The notes beneath the pieces are model-generated. The model was not told the origin of the DNA. It saw only the letters and a program-made list of their open reading frames with translations, and did not search any database. A stretch of DNA of 64,000 nucleotides, from the NCBI GenBank assembly GCA_039105265.1, contig JAPFFF010000050.1, positions 992,001-1,056,000 of the forward strand, read 5' to 3'. Below are positions 8,688-18,655 of the stretch, piece by piece. The stretch is from Tritrichomonas musculus (Eukaryota > Parabasalia > Tritrichomonadida > Tritrichomonadidae). The position numbers were made by a program, and so were the translations under genes. Each line of letters begins with the position of its first letter. Positions within the stretch are counted from its first letter, which is position 1.

Positions 8688-11600
8688 TAATTTTAATATC
8701 TTCCATTACGTTAACATCATTTTTTTTGTTTTCTAATAAAATATTTACTATTTCAACGTTTCCTTTTTCTACAGCGATTTGTAAAGCTGTTTCAAAAAAA
8801 AGTATTTATTTATTTCATGAAATATTTTCATAATGAAATTTTATCAATTTTTTTACAATTAAAAACATCATAAAACAATTTGTTAGAACTTTATTAATAT
8901 GCTTAATTGTGAAATTGAGTTGAAATATTTATTTTCTATTTTTTGAAATAAAACAATTGAAATTTTGGGAATATTTATATCAATTTTTTCATTCTTTAAT
9001 AAAAGATTAATAATATCTATATTTTCTTTTTCAATTGCAATGTGTAATGCGGTTTCATAAAAACCATATTGATATTTTATAAAATGTAATCATGAAACCC
9101 AATTGAATTATTTGTTTTGAAATTGAATTGAAAATTAGTATAAATGTCATATATATCTATATATTTAATTTTATTATAAAATTTAAATATTACTTTATAA
9201 AAATCAATTAATAATTGAATAAAAATTCTCAATTTATAACTTCATGAAATTGAATAATAAAATATAATTAAAATATATTTGATATTAATTTCATTGATAA
9301 AAATAATTCATAATTTCGTGAAAATATTAAATCTTAAATTGAATTAAATATTGTTTTTGGAATTTCATTTAATAAACTGATTTTAAATGAAATGAAAATA
9401 TTTGGCTTTGAATGGAATTGAAATATCATATTTGAAATAAAATTTAAGAAATTAGATTCAAAATTACATTAAAATATTTGAAAAGAATTGTATTAAAATA
9501 TATCTTTTAGAATATTATTAAAAGCTGATTTAAAACTATATTTATAATTTTATTTTAAACGGAATTAAATTATCTAATATGGAATGATATTATACTACTT
9601 GATTTTAAATGATATGATAATATTGGATATTAAATCGAATTGATAAATTTAATCAAAAATTTTGAAAACATTAATATCAATACTTTTTTTAGCTAATAAA
9701 AGTTTAATTATTTCGATATTTTCTTTCTCAACTGCAATATGCAATACTGTTTCATAAATATACGTCATTATTTCATAAAATATTTTTATCATGGTATTAT
9801 ATTTAAATATCTGATATTAAATTTCATTGAATTTTATGTTTTGAAATATTATAGGAATTTTTTACATAATGCTATTGAAAATATTTGTGAAAAATATGAT
9901 AAAAAATGGTTTTAGAATTTTATTCAAATAATAGTTAAAATATCATTAAAATCATTTATTGAATTTTATTTATAAGTTGATTTTTAAAATTGTATTAAAA
10001 TGTTTGATTTTAAAATTGTATTGAATTTTTATATTTGAAATTTTTATAATATTAATATCAATATTTTCTTTACTTAATAAAAGTTTAATTATTTCTATAT
10101 TCTCTTTCTCAACTGCAATATGTAATGCCGTTTCATAAATATAGGATGTTATTTCATTAAATATTTTCATTATGATATTTTATTTAAATATTTGATAATA
10201 AACTTCATTGAATTATTTTATACAAAATATCATTGAATGATTTCTTTTTAATATTATTGAATATATGAAATAAGATTTCATGATTCAAATATATAATTAT
10301 AAATTGTATAAAAATACTTAATACTAAATATTATACAAATAATATTTGCTTAATATTTAATTTTTTTTTTAATTTTATTTATATATTTATATGAAAAATT
10401 GTATTAAAATGCTTGGTTAAAAATTATATTGAATTTTTATATTTGAAATTTTGAAAAGATTAATATCAATATTTTTTTTACTTAATAAAAGTTTGATTAT
10501 TTCTATATTCTTTTTCATAACTGCAATATGTAATGATGTTTTATTAATTTTCATTGTTATTCGATTTAATTATCTAATATTAAATTTCATTATATTATTT
10601 GTAATTAAATTTCATTATATTATTTGTAAATAAATTTCATTAAATTAATAAGCAATAAAATGCCATTAAAGTATTCAGTTAAAAATTTCATTTAAATTTT
10701 TATTTTTAAATATGATTAAATCATTAATTTTCAATTTTATTTAAATGATTAATTTAAATTTTATAGAAGTACAATATATAAAATTGTTTTAAAATATTTG
10801 ATTTTAAAACTGTTTTAAATTTTTAAATTTGAAATTTTGAAAAGATTAATATCTGTTTTTTCTTTGGTCAATAAAAGGTTAATTATTTTTATGTTTTCTT
10901 TCTCAACTGCAATATGCAAAGCTGTTTCATAAAATATTTTTATTATGATATTTGATTTAAATATTTTATTTTAAACTTCATAAAATTATGAATAATAAAT
11001 GTCCTCAAAATATTTATTGAGTAATTCCATAAAAATAATTGATTTAAATCTTATCGAAAATTAGATTTTAAATTGTATTGAAAATTTTATTTAAAATCCA
11101 ATTCTATTATTTAATTTAAAATGTAATTAAAATATTTGATATAAAATGCCATTAAAATATTTGATATAAAATCCAATTAAAATATTTGATATAAAATGCC
11201 ATTAAAATATTTGATATAAAATCCAATTAAAATATTTGATATAAAATGCCATTAAAATATTTGATATAAAATCCAATTAAAATATTGATTTAAAACCGAA
11301 TTAAAATATTTTTTCAAAATATTATAAAAAATTATTTTCAAATAAAATTTGAACTTTTGTTTGGAAATTATATTACAACAATAATTTTTAAATATCATTA
11401 ATTTTTTTTTTAATTTTATTAAATATTTATATGAAAAATTGTATTAAAGAATTATATTTTAAAATTGTATTGAATTTTTATTTTTGAAATTTTGAAAAGA
11501 TTAATATCAATATTTTCTTTACTTAATAAAAGTTTAATTATTTCTATATTCTCTTTCTCAACTGCAATATGCAACGCGGTTTCATTAAATATTCATTGTT

Positions 11601-12334
11601 ATTTGATTTAATTATTTGATATAAACTTTATTATATTATTTGTAATTAAATTTCATTATATTATTTGCTATTAAACTATATTGAAGTATTTGATCATAAA
11701 TTTCATTGAAATATTAAATACAAGAATACTATTAAAAATTATAATTTAAAATACTATTCAATTAATTATTTTTAAATCCAATTAAAACATTAATCCTTAA
11801 TTTTATTTGAATTATTATTTCAAATTTTATTAAAAAATTGATTTATAATTTTATTTATATATTTATATGTAAAATTGTATTGAATTTTAAATTTTGAAAT
11901 TTTGAAAAGATTAATATCAATATTTTCTTTACTTAATAAAAGTTTAATTATTTCTATATTCTCTTTCTCAACTGCAATATGCAATGCTGTTTCATTAAAT
12001 ATTCATTGTTATTTGATTTAATTATTTGATATAAACTTTATTATATTATTAGCTATTAAACTATATTGAAGCATTTGATCATAAATTCCATTGAAATATT
12101 AAATACAAGAATACTATTAAAAATTATAATTTAAAATACTATTTAATTAATTATTTTTAAATCCAATTAAATCATTAATCCTTAATTTTATTTGAATTAT
12201 TAATTTAAATTTCATTAAAAATTGATTTATATTTGAAATTTTGAAAAGATTAATATCAATATTATCTTTTGTTAATAAAATTTTTATTATTTCTATATTC
12301 TCTTTCTCAACTGCAATATGTAATGCTGTTTCAT
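8688..12334 (-). repeat. Nine dispersed single ankyrin-repeat units in AT-rich spacers
   Basis: Nine ~102-bp units read on the minus strand, each coding for one ankyrin repeat with core ETALHIAVEKENIEIIKLLL: about 12232-12334, 11893-11994, 11483-11584, 10828-10930, 10442-10544, 10034-10136, 9655-9754, 8957-9058 and 8688-8794. The last is the most diverged (ETALQIAVEKGNVEIV). Unit ends are 264-696 bp apart, most close to 400 bp. Spacers are stop-rich, AT-rich, built of degenerate ~24-bp repeats, and partly copied along with the unit (the spacers after 11584 and 11994 are close copies). No GTATGT...AG-type intron ends flank the units. They lie directly downstream of the ankyrin-type gene at 12483-13535 and look like its former C-terminal repeats. 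Confidence 0.8.
11118..11285. repeat. 25/50-bp minisatellite
   Basis: Tandem units of the type ATTAAAATATTTGATATAAA followed alternately by ATGCC and ATCCA, so that the true period is 50 bp with a 25-bp half-period. About six to seven half-units are nearly identical. This is a fresh, local amplification of the degenerate motif that makes up the other spacers of the ankyrin array. Confidence 0.85.
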
Positions 12335-12482
12335 ATGTTTCAATTTCATAAAATATTTTATCATCAGAACTCACAAATTAAAATTATATTGAAATATCTA
12401 ACATAAAATTATATCAAAAAATCAATCAAAATTGTATTAGAAATTGTTTTTTAAACGTCATTAAATTTTTTGATTATAAATT

Positions 12483-13535
12483 TCATTGAAATGATTGTTT
12501 AAGAATAAGATTTCTCTTTCTTTCTTTTTTGTTTATATCATAATTTGGTACTTTTTGTAAAAGAAAATTTACAATATATAAATAATCATGTTCACAAAAA
12601 TCATTAAAAAATGATTCATTAAGAAAATCATTTTGTATATATGCAAAATTATGAAATTCCAAACCAAAATTGAAAAAAAGCATAGCATTCTCTTTATTCT
12701 TTGGGAAATATCTATTTATAATATAATTAGAGATGTCAATATGATAGCATTTGATAGATTCTTGCAAACAAGCTTTATATGATCGATCTTCTGGCTCAAT
12801 TTGATATTTTTCCAGAATATTGAATAAATCTGGATTGTTTGAATGAATAGCATAAAGCCATAAAGAAGGTGTCATTTCAACTTTATTATCAAGCAAATAT
12901 TCAAATATTTGAATTGATCCAAAAAATGCTGCATACTCAATTAAAGTTGTTCTATTTTGTTCATCTAAAAATTTATTTGTTTCATAACTTGAATAACTAA
13001 TTTTCTCTGAAAGTGAAATATTATTTTCTTTTATATATGATACAAAGTCATCAATCATATCTTCACGTATTAATTTGCAGATAGAATAGTCATTTTCGCC
13101 AATTTTTCTCTTTTTATTTTCTTCAGGATCATAATAATAATCCTTTAGATAGTATTCTAATGATGATAGTTTTGGAGGTAAATCTTTGATATCTATTATT
13201 TTTTCTTCATAAAGAAATAAAATCATTCTTTTATTGTCTTTAAAAATATTTATAAGCGCGCTCTTTGAAATATTTTTTTTCATTGGATATTTTAAATATT
13301 TGAGAATCCTAATGATTTTTTCAAAAAAGTTGGATACTCGGTAATGATTGCTTGAAACATTTATTAAAATATGTAGTAATTCTAAAAGTTCTTGGGGATT
13401 ATCTTGAATTTTGGATTCATCTATCATTTTTTTTAATTTTAAATAGTTTTCTTCTTCATTGTATTCACAATCAATGTATTTAAGAAATAAATTTTGAATA
13501 TTTTTCATTTTTAACAAAAATCTTTCAATACTCAT
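12483..13535 (-). CDS. Ankyrin-family protein, N-terminal part (350 aa)
   Basis: A 350-residue frame like the N-terminal and middle part of trichomonad ankyrin proteins (DUF3447 type). Helical, Lys/Glu/Ile-rich throughout. Ankyrin-like helix pairs can be seen near residues 195-230 (TLIEYAAFFGSIQIFEYLLD) and 230-265, and the frame breaks off at 325-340 (YLYIVNFLLQKVPNYDI), where a further repeat should start. The ending (NKKERKRNLILKQSFQ) is not repeat-like. Related genes, for example the 569-residue gene at 57650, continue through further repeats. Here those repeats appear as separate units downstream. Either a truncated but expressed protein or a pseudogene; no signal peptide, so cytosolic. 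Confidence 0.7.
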   Translation of the reverse strand: MSIERFLLKMKNIQNLFLKYIDCEYNEEENYLKLKKMIDESKIQDNPQELLELLHILINVSSNHYRVSNFFEKIIRILKYLKYPMKKNISKSALINIFKDNKRMILFLYEEKIIDIKDLPPKLSSLEYYLKDYYYDPEENKKRKIGENDYSICKLIREDMIDDFVSYIKENNISLSEKISYSSYETNKFLDEQNRTTLIEYAAFFGSIQIFEYLLDNKVEMTPSLWLYAIHSNNPDLFNILEKYQIEPEDRSYKACLQESIKCYHIDISNYIINRYFPKNKENAMLFFNFGLEFHNFAYIQNDFLNESFFNDFCEHDYLYIVNFLLQKVPNYDINKKERKRNLILKQSFQ

Positions 13536-13570
13536 TCTTTGGAGTTAAATAACAAAATGAAAATTTAATA

Positions 13571-13645
13571 TTTTGCCCTAGTTTTTTATATCACACTTCA
13601 TCTTTGAAATAATTTGATTTTGCCCTAGTTTTTTATATCACTTTT
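13571..13645. repeat. Twice-repeated 24-bp motif upstream of the ankyrin gene
   Basis: TTTTGCCCTAGTTTTTTATA then TCAC occurs at 13571-13594 and again at 13618-13641, 47 bp apart. The second copy continues as TCACTTTTCATT, close to the parabasalid initiator consensus TCAYTWYTCATTA, but on the plus strand, away from the gene. Its meaning is open: a promoter for an unseen plus-strand transcript, or simply a small duplication. Confidence 0.35.
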
Positions 13646-14054
13646 CATTCTTTATTTCTAGATATATGGGGAAACTCATAATAATTTTTTTTTATATTAT
13701 AATATCTTATTTTGTTATTTTTAGTGAAATAAAATATATCATATGGATTAAAATTGTATCGAAAAACGCAAAAGAAGCCTAGATATGGCTGTTTGCTCTA
13801 ATGTTTTGGTGTTTTATATAAAAAAATTACACACAAAGACGATATTTTGACAATAAACGATATTTTGAATTATCAACATCAGTGACTAACTTTTATTATT
13901 AATATTAAACCAAAGTATAACATATCAATTTAATAAACAATCAGCTGAAAGAGTTAGATACTGAACTGATATGGTAATATTTCTAGGGATGATTCAGAAT
14001 GATTTTGATCTGGAGCAATTTCGTCCCCTGTACACTCACCTAGGTGGAGCTGCC

Positions 14055-15174
14055 TTATATCGTTGGGTTTTTACTATAAATAAGTATTTTAGGATTGTTA
14101 TAATTATTTATCAAGTTCTCTATTGTTATGCTTCCTTTATCTTCCTGCGAAAAATAGTCAACGCTCGAAAACATCCCTCTGAAGCCTTTTTGACTATATG
14201 CGTCTCTTACTGAACATTTAAACACGCAAAAATTTCTCACAGTTGAACTCTCATCGTTTTGGAAATAAATTGCAGGCCTCGAGTTCGATGGATTCCCTGC
14301 CAACTTGCAGCCAACAATGTTTGAATGAGTCACAAAGAGACCTGTTCCCGTTTTTGTCATTGCCATTGTGAAACATGATGAAATATCGATAATTGTTTGA
14401 AAACTGAAAAAACCATCAATCGCTTCTCGATACTCCATTGCTCCAGCATAGATGGACTTGCCACCTGTCAAATTCAAGTTCGATGACATGATGTATTTCG
14501 ATTCAATGTCCATTTGAGCACCTGATTCCTTCGAATCTTCCCAACCTATGCAATTTGAAGTACCAGAAAAATATATTTCGATTTTAGCTGCTGTTCCATG
14601 TATTGATGATCCGTAGTTTGCTTTACAATTTTAAAAACAATTATAATTTGAATGTAAAACATTTTTGTATTCAGTGCCAATTTTGCCGAAAAAATATATT
14701 GCCCCTCCTTTGTGTCCGCTTTGATGTCATCAAAAATTGTACTTTGTATTGTTATATCAGTATTGAATTCAATACTTATGGCAGCACCTTGAACACCAGC
14801 TTGTATGTGCTCAAATATACATTTTCGTACAGTAATGTTGGTTCTGCCTGGAGAAGGTGAGTATCTCACAGAATGTTGATCTCCTGCTATTTCTTCGTCG
14901 AAAGATGAAAAATAAACTACTCGGTTAAGGAAAAAAGAAAATCGGTTATTTGATAAATTAATTAAAAATGATTGCTGCATCGCTATTTTGTGCGAATGTC
15001 CACTAAAAAAATGATTTGAGAAAAAAATCGTGAAAAAATTGATTTTTTGATTTGAATAATAATTGGATTCGTGACTGAATAAAAAGGCGACATTGGAGCC
15101 ACCTTATTAGTGCAAGATAATGATAGAGAAGATGTAAATAGAGAGATTATTGTTAAATTCATTGAAATACTCAA
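14055..15174 (-). pseudogene. Decayed surface protein with beta-helix repeats
   Basis: Three minus-strand pieces in different frames: 15174-14983, 14980-14546 and 14513-14055. The first begins with a plausible secretion signal (MSISMNLTIISLFTSSLSLS). The second has repeats of the type NITVRKCIFEHIQAGVQGAA and DITIQSTIFDDIKAD, the look of a right-handed parallel beta-helix as in trichomonad Pmp-like surface proteins. The third continues with SNIVGCKLAG and VRNFCVFKCSVRDAYSQKG in the same style. The frame changes between pieces and there is no transmembrane end, so the gene is broken, with the 3' part lost or reduced. A host gene, probably once a secreted or membrane-anchored adhesin-like protein; the exact family is not certain. 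Confidence 0.6.
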
Positions 15175-15179
15175 TTGAA

Positions 15180-15700
15180 TTAATTATATTTCATTTTGAA
15201 TAATTTTTTTTTATTATATTAAAATGAATTTTATAATATTTTTTATTCTATATTACATATATAAACATTTTTAATGATAAAAGAAATCAAAATAAAAAAA
15301 ATAGATTGGAACCCCAGCCATTGAATTTTGCAAATGATTTTAAATATTTTATTTAAAACATCTAGTTGTGCTTTTTTCTTGGTTATCCTTTTCTATTTCA
15401 TTTGAAATTAATAGCTATGCATAATTTCAATGATGCAAACCATTTATGTTTGAATGATAAAATTAATTAATGATGATTGCTATATAATGTCTCAAAAATA
15501 TCAATATAATTCTTACAATATCATAAATGTGGCCTAAATTGAATTTATCAAAAATTGCAATATTAGAATTTAATTAATAATATCTATAAATTCTATTTCA
15601 TCTTTTATAAGATACTTTTAATACCAAAAATTAATCTTCAATTGATTTGAATACTTGCAAGTATTAACTTAAAATTATAAAATATGACTGATGTTAAAAA
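15180..15700. other. Intergenic, no gene seen
   Basis: AT-rich stretch with no coding frame, no RNA gene and no clear repeat. It separates the beta-helix pseudogene from the reductase gene. Confidence 0.5.
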
Positions 15701-15707
15701 AATCATT

Positions 15708-16427
15708 TTATTCTTTCTTCACTAAATATTTTAAGTGTAGTGTATCACCAACAATTTTTTCACAACTAACCAATTTGAATTCATGTGGTTTCTTTTCAGG
15801 CAAATAATCTAATCTGTGGAAAAGGGTTGGTGTATTTGTACAGCAGTCAGCTATTGGGCAAAGTAATTGGCTTAATTCATCAATACAGCCTGCATCTAAG
15901 AAAGATGCATTAACAACACCTCCTCCTGTAATTACTAATTTGTTAATATGAAACAATTGCTTCAATTTTTTGGAACAAAGAGCACAATCAACATGTTCAT
16001 CACCACAAATAATGTATGAAATATTGAGCTTTCGTAAAAATGCTTTGAAAGAATTTGGTGTCTTTTTGGTTAAAACTTCGATAATATGGGCTTTTGGTCT
16101 GTGGTTAAATTCAAGTTCATTTGATTCCCAAGCAACTCTTCCTCTGGAATCCACTGAAACTAAATACATTTTAGCATCATCTTTGTAAACAAAATCTCCT
16201 TCAGGAACGGTGGGTGCATTTTCGTCAACAGGAGGCTTTTTGTCTTGGGCAAAACGTGTTGTTGTATTTGCTCCGTTTAACCAAGCATCACACTTGAAAG
16301 ACAAAAAGATATTATTATATTCTTCAAAAATTGGCTTCATTGATGGTGAATTCATATATGGTCCTTCTATTTTTCCATCAAGAGATGTAAGAAGATGAGA
16401 TATAGTGTATGGTCTATCAAGTTCCAT
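15708..16427 (-). CDS. RibD C-terminal-domain reductase (bacterial type)
   Basis: A 239-residue protein of the RibD C-terminal (DHFR-like fold) family. The N-terminus RPYTISHLLTSLDGKIEG (residues 5-22) is the signature start of the family and fixes the start codon. A VSVDSRGRVAWES stretch near 90-102 and the GGGVVNASFLDAGCIDEL segment near 167-184 correspond to the NADPH-binding glycine turn and the following helix. Stand-alone members reduce a pyrimidinone-type or other carbonyl substrate with NADPH; the deaminase half is absent here, so riboflavin synthesis is not implied. Parabasalids lack a riboflavin pathway as far as known, and the gene resembles bacterial stand-alone forms, so transfer from bacteria is likely. 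Cytosolic, monocistronic. Confidence 0.85.
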   Translation of the reverse strand: MELDRPYTISHLLTSLDGKIEGPYMNSPSMKPIFEEYNNIFLSFKCDAWLNGANTTTRFAQDKKPPVDENAPTVPEGDFVYKDDAKMYLVSVDSRGRVAWESNELEFNHRPKAHIIEVLTKKTPNSFKAFLRKLNISYIICGDEHVDCALCSKKLKQLFHINKLVITGGGVVNASFLDAGCIDELSQLLCPIADCCTNTPTLFHRLDYLPEKKPHEFKLVSCEKIVGDTLHLKYLVKKE

Positions 16428-16429
16428 CT

Positions 16430-17000
16430 ATAATTGTGATACAAATATATCGTAAAATTTCAATTATCATTGAAAAGTTCTCAAATTTTAACGATACGAT
16501 AAAATTTCTGTAGATTGATAAATCAATGTATAGAGTAATACATTTCAATTTTTTCAAAAAATATTTTTTTCCAACATCAATGCAACAATTTAAACATTAA
16601 CCATTCAAATAACTTTTTAAATCAAAAAAGCATTCATAAAATTCAAATCTAACTTTTTTCATATGATTGAAAAATTCATAAATTTTTGAAAATTTTTGGA
16701 AAAAATTTTTGATCGTAATTCTCTCAAATAATAAAAAAAAAAAATAAAAAATAAAAACAAACTTTGTCTTTTGTTTTAGAAGATTTTCAAAAGGGGCGAG
16801 ATAAAATATTTATAATACTTTCGTTGTATGATTAAAAAAAGAAATATAAATGATTTACTCACAGTTTTATGATGTCAAAATTAAATTTTTCTATGATACA
16901 TCAAAAATGAATGATTTCAAAGTTTTCAAAAAGTTTATTTTCCAATTTTTGGACTTGATAAAAAAAAATTAGAATCCAAAATTGATATCACTTTAATATA
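16430..17000. other. Intergenic, no gene seen
   Basis: AT-rich DNA with A-tracts (near 16732-16765) and no coding frame. Nothing else recognised. Confidence 0.5.
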
Positions 17001-17405
17001 ATGCAAAATGATATATTATATCTCTCAGGAGAAGTTTTAAAAGAATTTGATTATTATAAATATTTGGGCAAATAAAATAAACTTGCAGATAGATATGAAT
17101 ATTGTTACGGGTTATGGGAAGAAGAAGGGAAAAGATTTCTTGAAGAAGATTTTATTCAATTCTATGTTGAAACAAAAACACCACCAACACTCAATGATGG
17201 AATGACAGAAATCATTGAATGGTTGAGAATTGGATTGTGTTCTAGTTTCTTCTTTCTTCAATGGGTTAGTTACCAAAGATCTGACCTTGGCAGAAACTTC
17301 TTGAGAAAGATGCTTAACGAATACGAACCATATGAAGAAGATCTGAAATTCGTTGTCAAAAGCATTAGGTTACTTATAATAGTAGCTGAACCATTTCCTC
17401 AGTAA
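17001..17405 (+). pseudogene. Small unknown gene with one in-frame stop
   Basis: From ATG at 17001 the frame is open for 134 codons to the stop at 17403-17405, apart from a single TAA at 17073-17075 (codon 25). The codon use on both sides of it is coding-like: MQNDILYLSGEVLKEFDYYK before, and RYEYCYGLWEEEGKRFLEED plus WLRIGLCSSFFFLQWV after. The protein would be acidic and alpha-helical with one amphipathic or membrane-like stretch near residues 72-88. No family is recognised. The single stop suggests a recent inactivation, a sequencing error, or use of the internal ATG at 17202 for a 67-residue product. Confidence 0.45.
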
Positions 17406-17409
17406 AAAT

Positions 17410-17955
17410 CCAGTGCGGAATTTTCTATTTATTTTTATTTACTAATTTATGAAACCTACTTTTTTTTTTTTAAACACCAAAGGAGGTGACAGAATTCATT
17501 GAATGATTGAGAATGAACAATATTTACAAATGAAAAGATTTGACAGAATTCATTGAATGATTGAGAATGAGATTGAGTTTAATTTTTAAAAGCACAATTT
17601 ACATATTCTATTAATTATATAATTAAAAATAGAAGCCATAAAAGCAATTAACAAGTCTAATACCCAATTCTCATTAACAAAAGAAATGCCATATAGCAAT
17701 AATAGCACAATTAAGCCATCAAGTGAGAAGAGAAATGGCAAAGGATATGCCAAAATGAAGTCATTTTTCGACAATGAAAGTGACATCATTACTAATTAAT
17801 TAACCAAAATCCATAGATTAAAGATATATATCATGACAAATACAATAGAATAAATTATAAATCACTCACAAATTTTATCATTTTATCTTTTTTAAATTTG
17901 AACCAGTGGTTTTGAGCATAAAATGTCTTACTACTGGTTGTTATGCACTTTCCGA
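17410..17955. other. Intergenic with a short direct repeat
   Basis: No gene supported. The phrase TGACAGAATTCATTGAATGA occurs twice (about 17486 and 17540) and is related to coding DNA at 17202-17220 in the gene upstream (ATGACAGAAATCATTGAATG), so small pieces of that gene appear to have been copied 3' of it. Confidence 0.45.
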
Positions 17956-17959
17956 TTGA

Positions 17960-18336
17960 ATGCTAGCTAATATAATGCTAATAACAATTGGATCTACAGT
18001 TTTAACTGCACATTTGGCCAATAATACTTCAGTAACTGCTTTAAAAAAATTATTGAGTAAAAATCCATTGACAATCCAAATGAATGATTTTGTAAACTTT
18101 GAAAAAGTTGGCTCAATTGGTACAACACTTCCACAAAATAACAGACAATTAAATACTGAGCCAGGCGATATAATTTTGTATCAAGGTAGAAATCTGGTTA
18201 TTTATTATGGGTTTAATTCTTATAGCCTCACACCAATTGGTAAAATTGAAGGAATCACCCAAGAAAAATGAAAATCAATTTAGGAACAGGAAGTGTTAGT
18301 GTAACATTCTCATTGCCAAAATTAAAATACTTATAA
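17960..18336 (+). pseudogene. Cyclophilin-like-fold protein (bacterial type) with a frame change
   Basis: The first 103 residues match the cyclophilin-like fold family of small bacterial proteins (Cyclophilin_like2/DUF369 type): LITIGSTVLTAHL at the start, PLTIQMNDFVNFEKVGSIG in the middle, and the diagnostic GDIILYQGRNLVIYYGF near 69-85, then GKIEGITQE. The frame stops at 18269-18271 in an A-rich run, but a C-terminal strand typical of the family (LGTGSVSVTFSLPKLKYL) follows at once in another frame and ends at 18334-18336. So one base is gained or lost in AAAAA; this is either an error or a recent break. Start may be ATG 17960 or, more like the family, 17975. Function in the family is unsettled. 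A bacterial transfer is likely. Confidence 0.7.
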
Positions 18337-18655
18337 GTAATATTGAAAGTTTTACAAGCAGTGAAACAGATGAAAACAAAGAGAATAGTGAAATCGGTGA
18401 TATAAAAAACTCTGTTTAATGAATAATACAATGCTTTTTATTGTTTTTTTTTTTAATAATATTTAGCTTTATTTTTTTTATAAAAATGCATAATTAATTT
18501 TATTATACAAATATATATCAATAAATATATTTATTTATATATTTATTTTAGAATTATCTGAGATATTTCTAAAGATTTTTTTAATTTTTATTGAGAGATC
18601 TCATATAAAAAATTAAAAAACTCTGTCTGACAAACTTTATTTTATTTATTTTTGC

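Noticed and set aside
8690-12340. Ankyrin units as a CRISPR-like array
   Set aside because: Regular repeats with spacers at first look, but repeats are ~100 bp, coding, and spacers are long and mutually related; no cas genes and a eukaryotic context.
17060-17095. Intron spanning the in-frame TAA at 17073
   Set aside because: TAAACTTGCAG looks a little like an acceptor, but there is no GTATGT donor upstream and the frame continues without removal.
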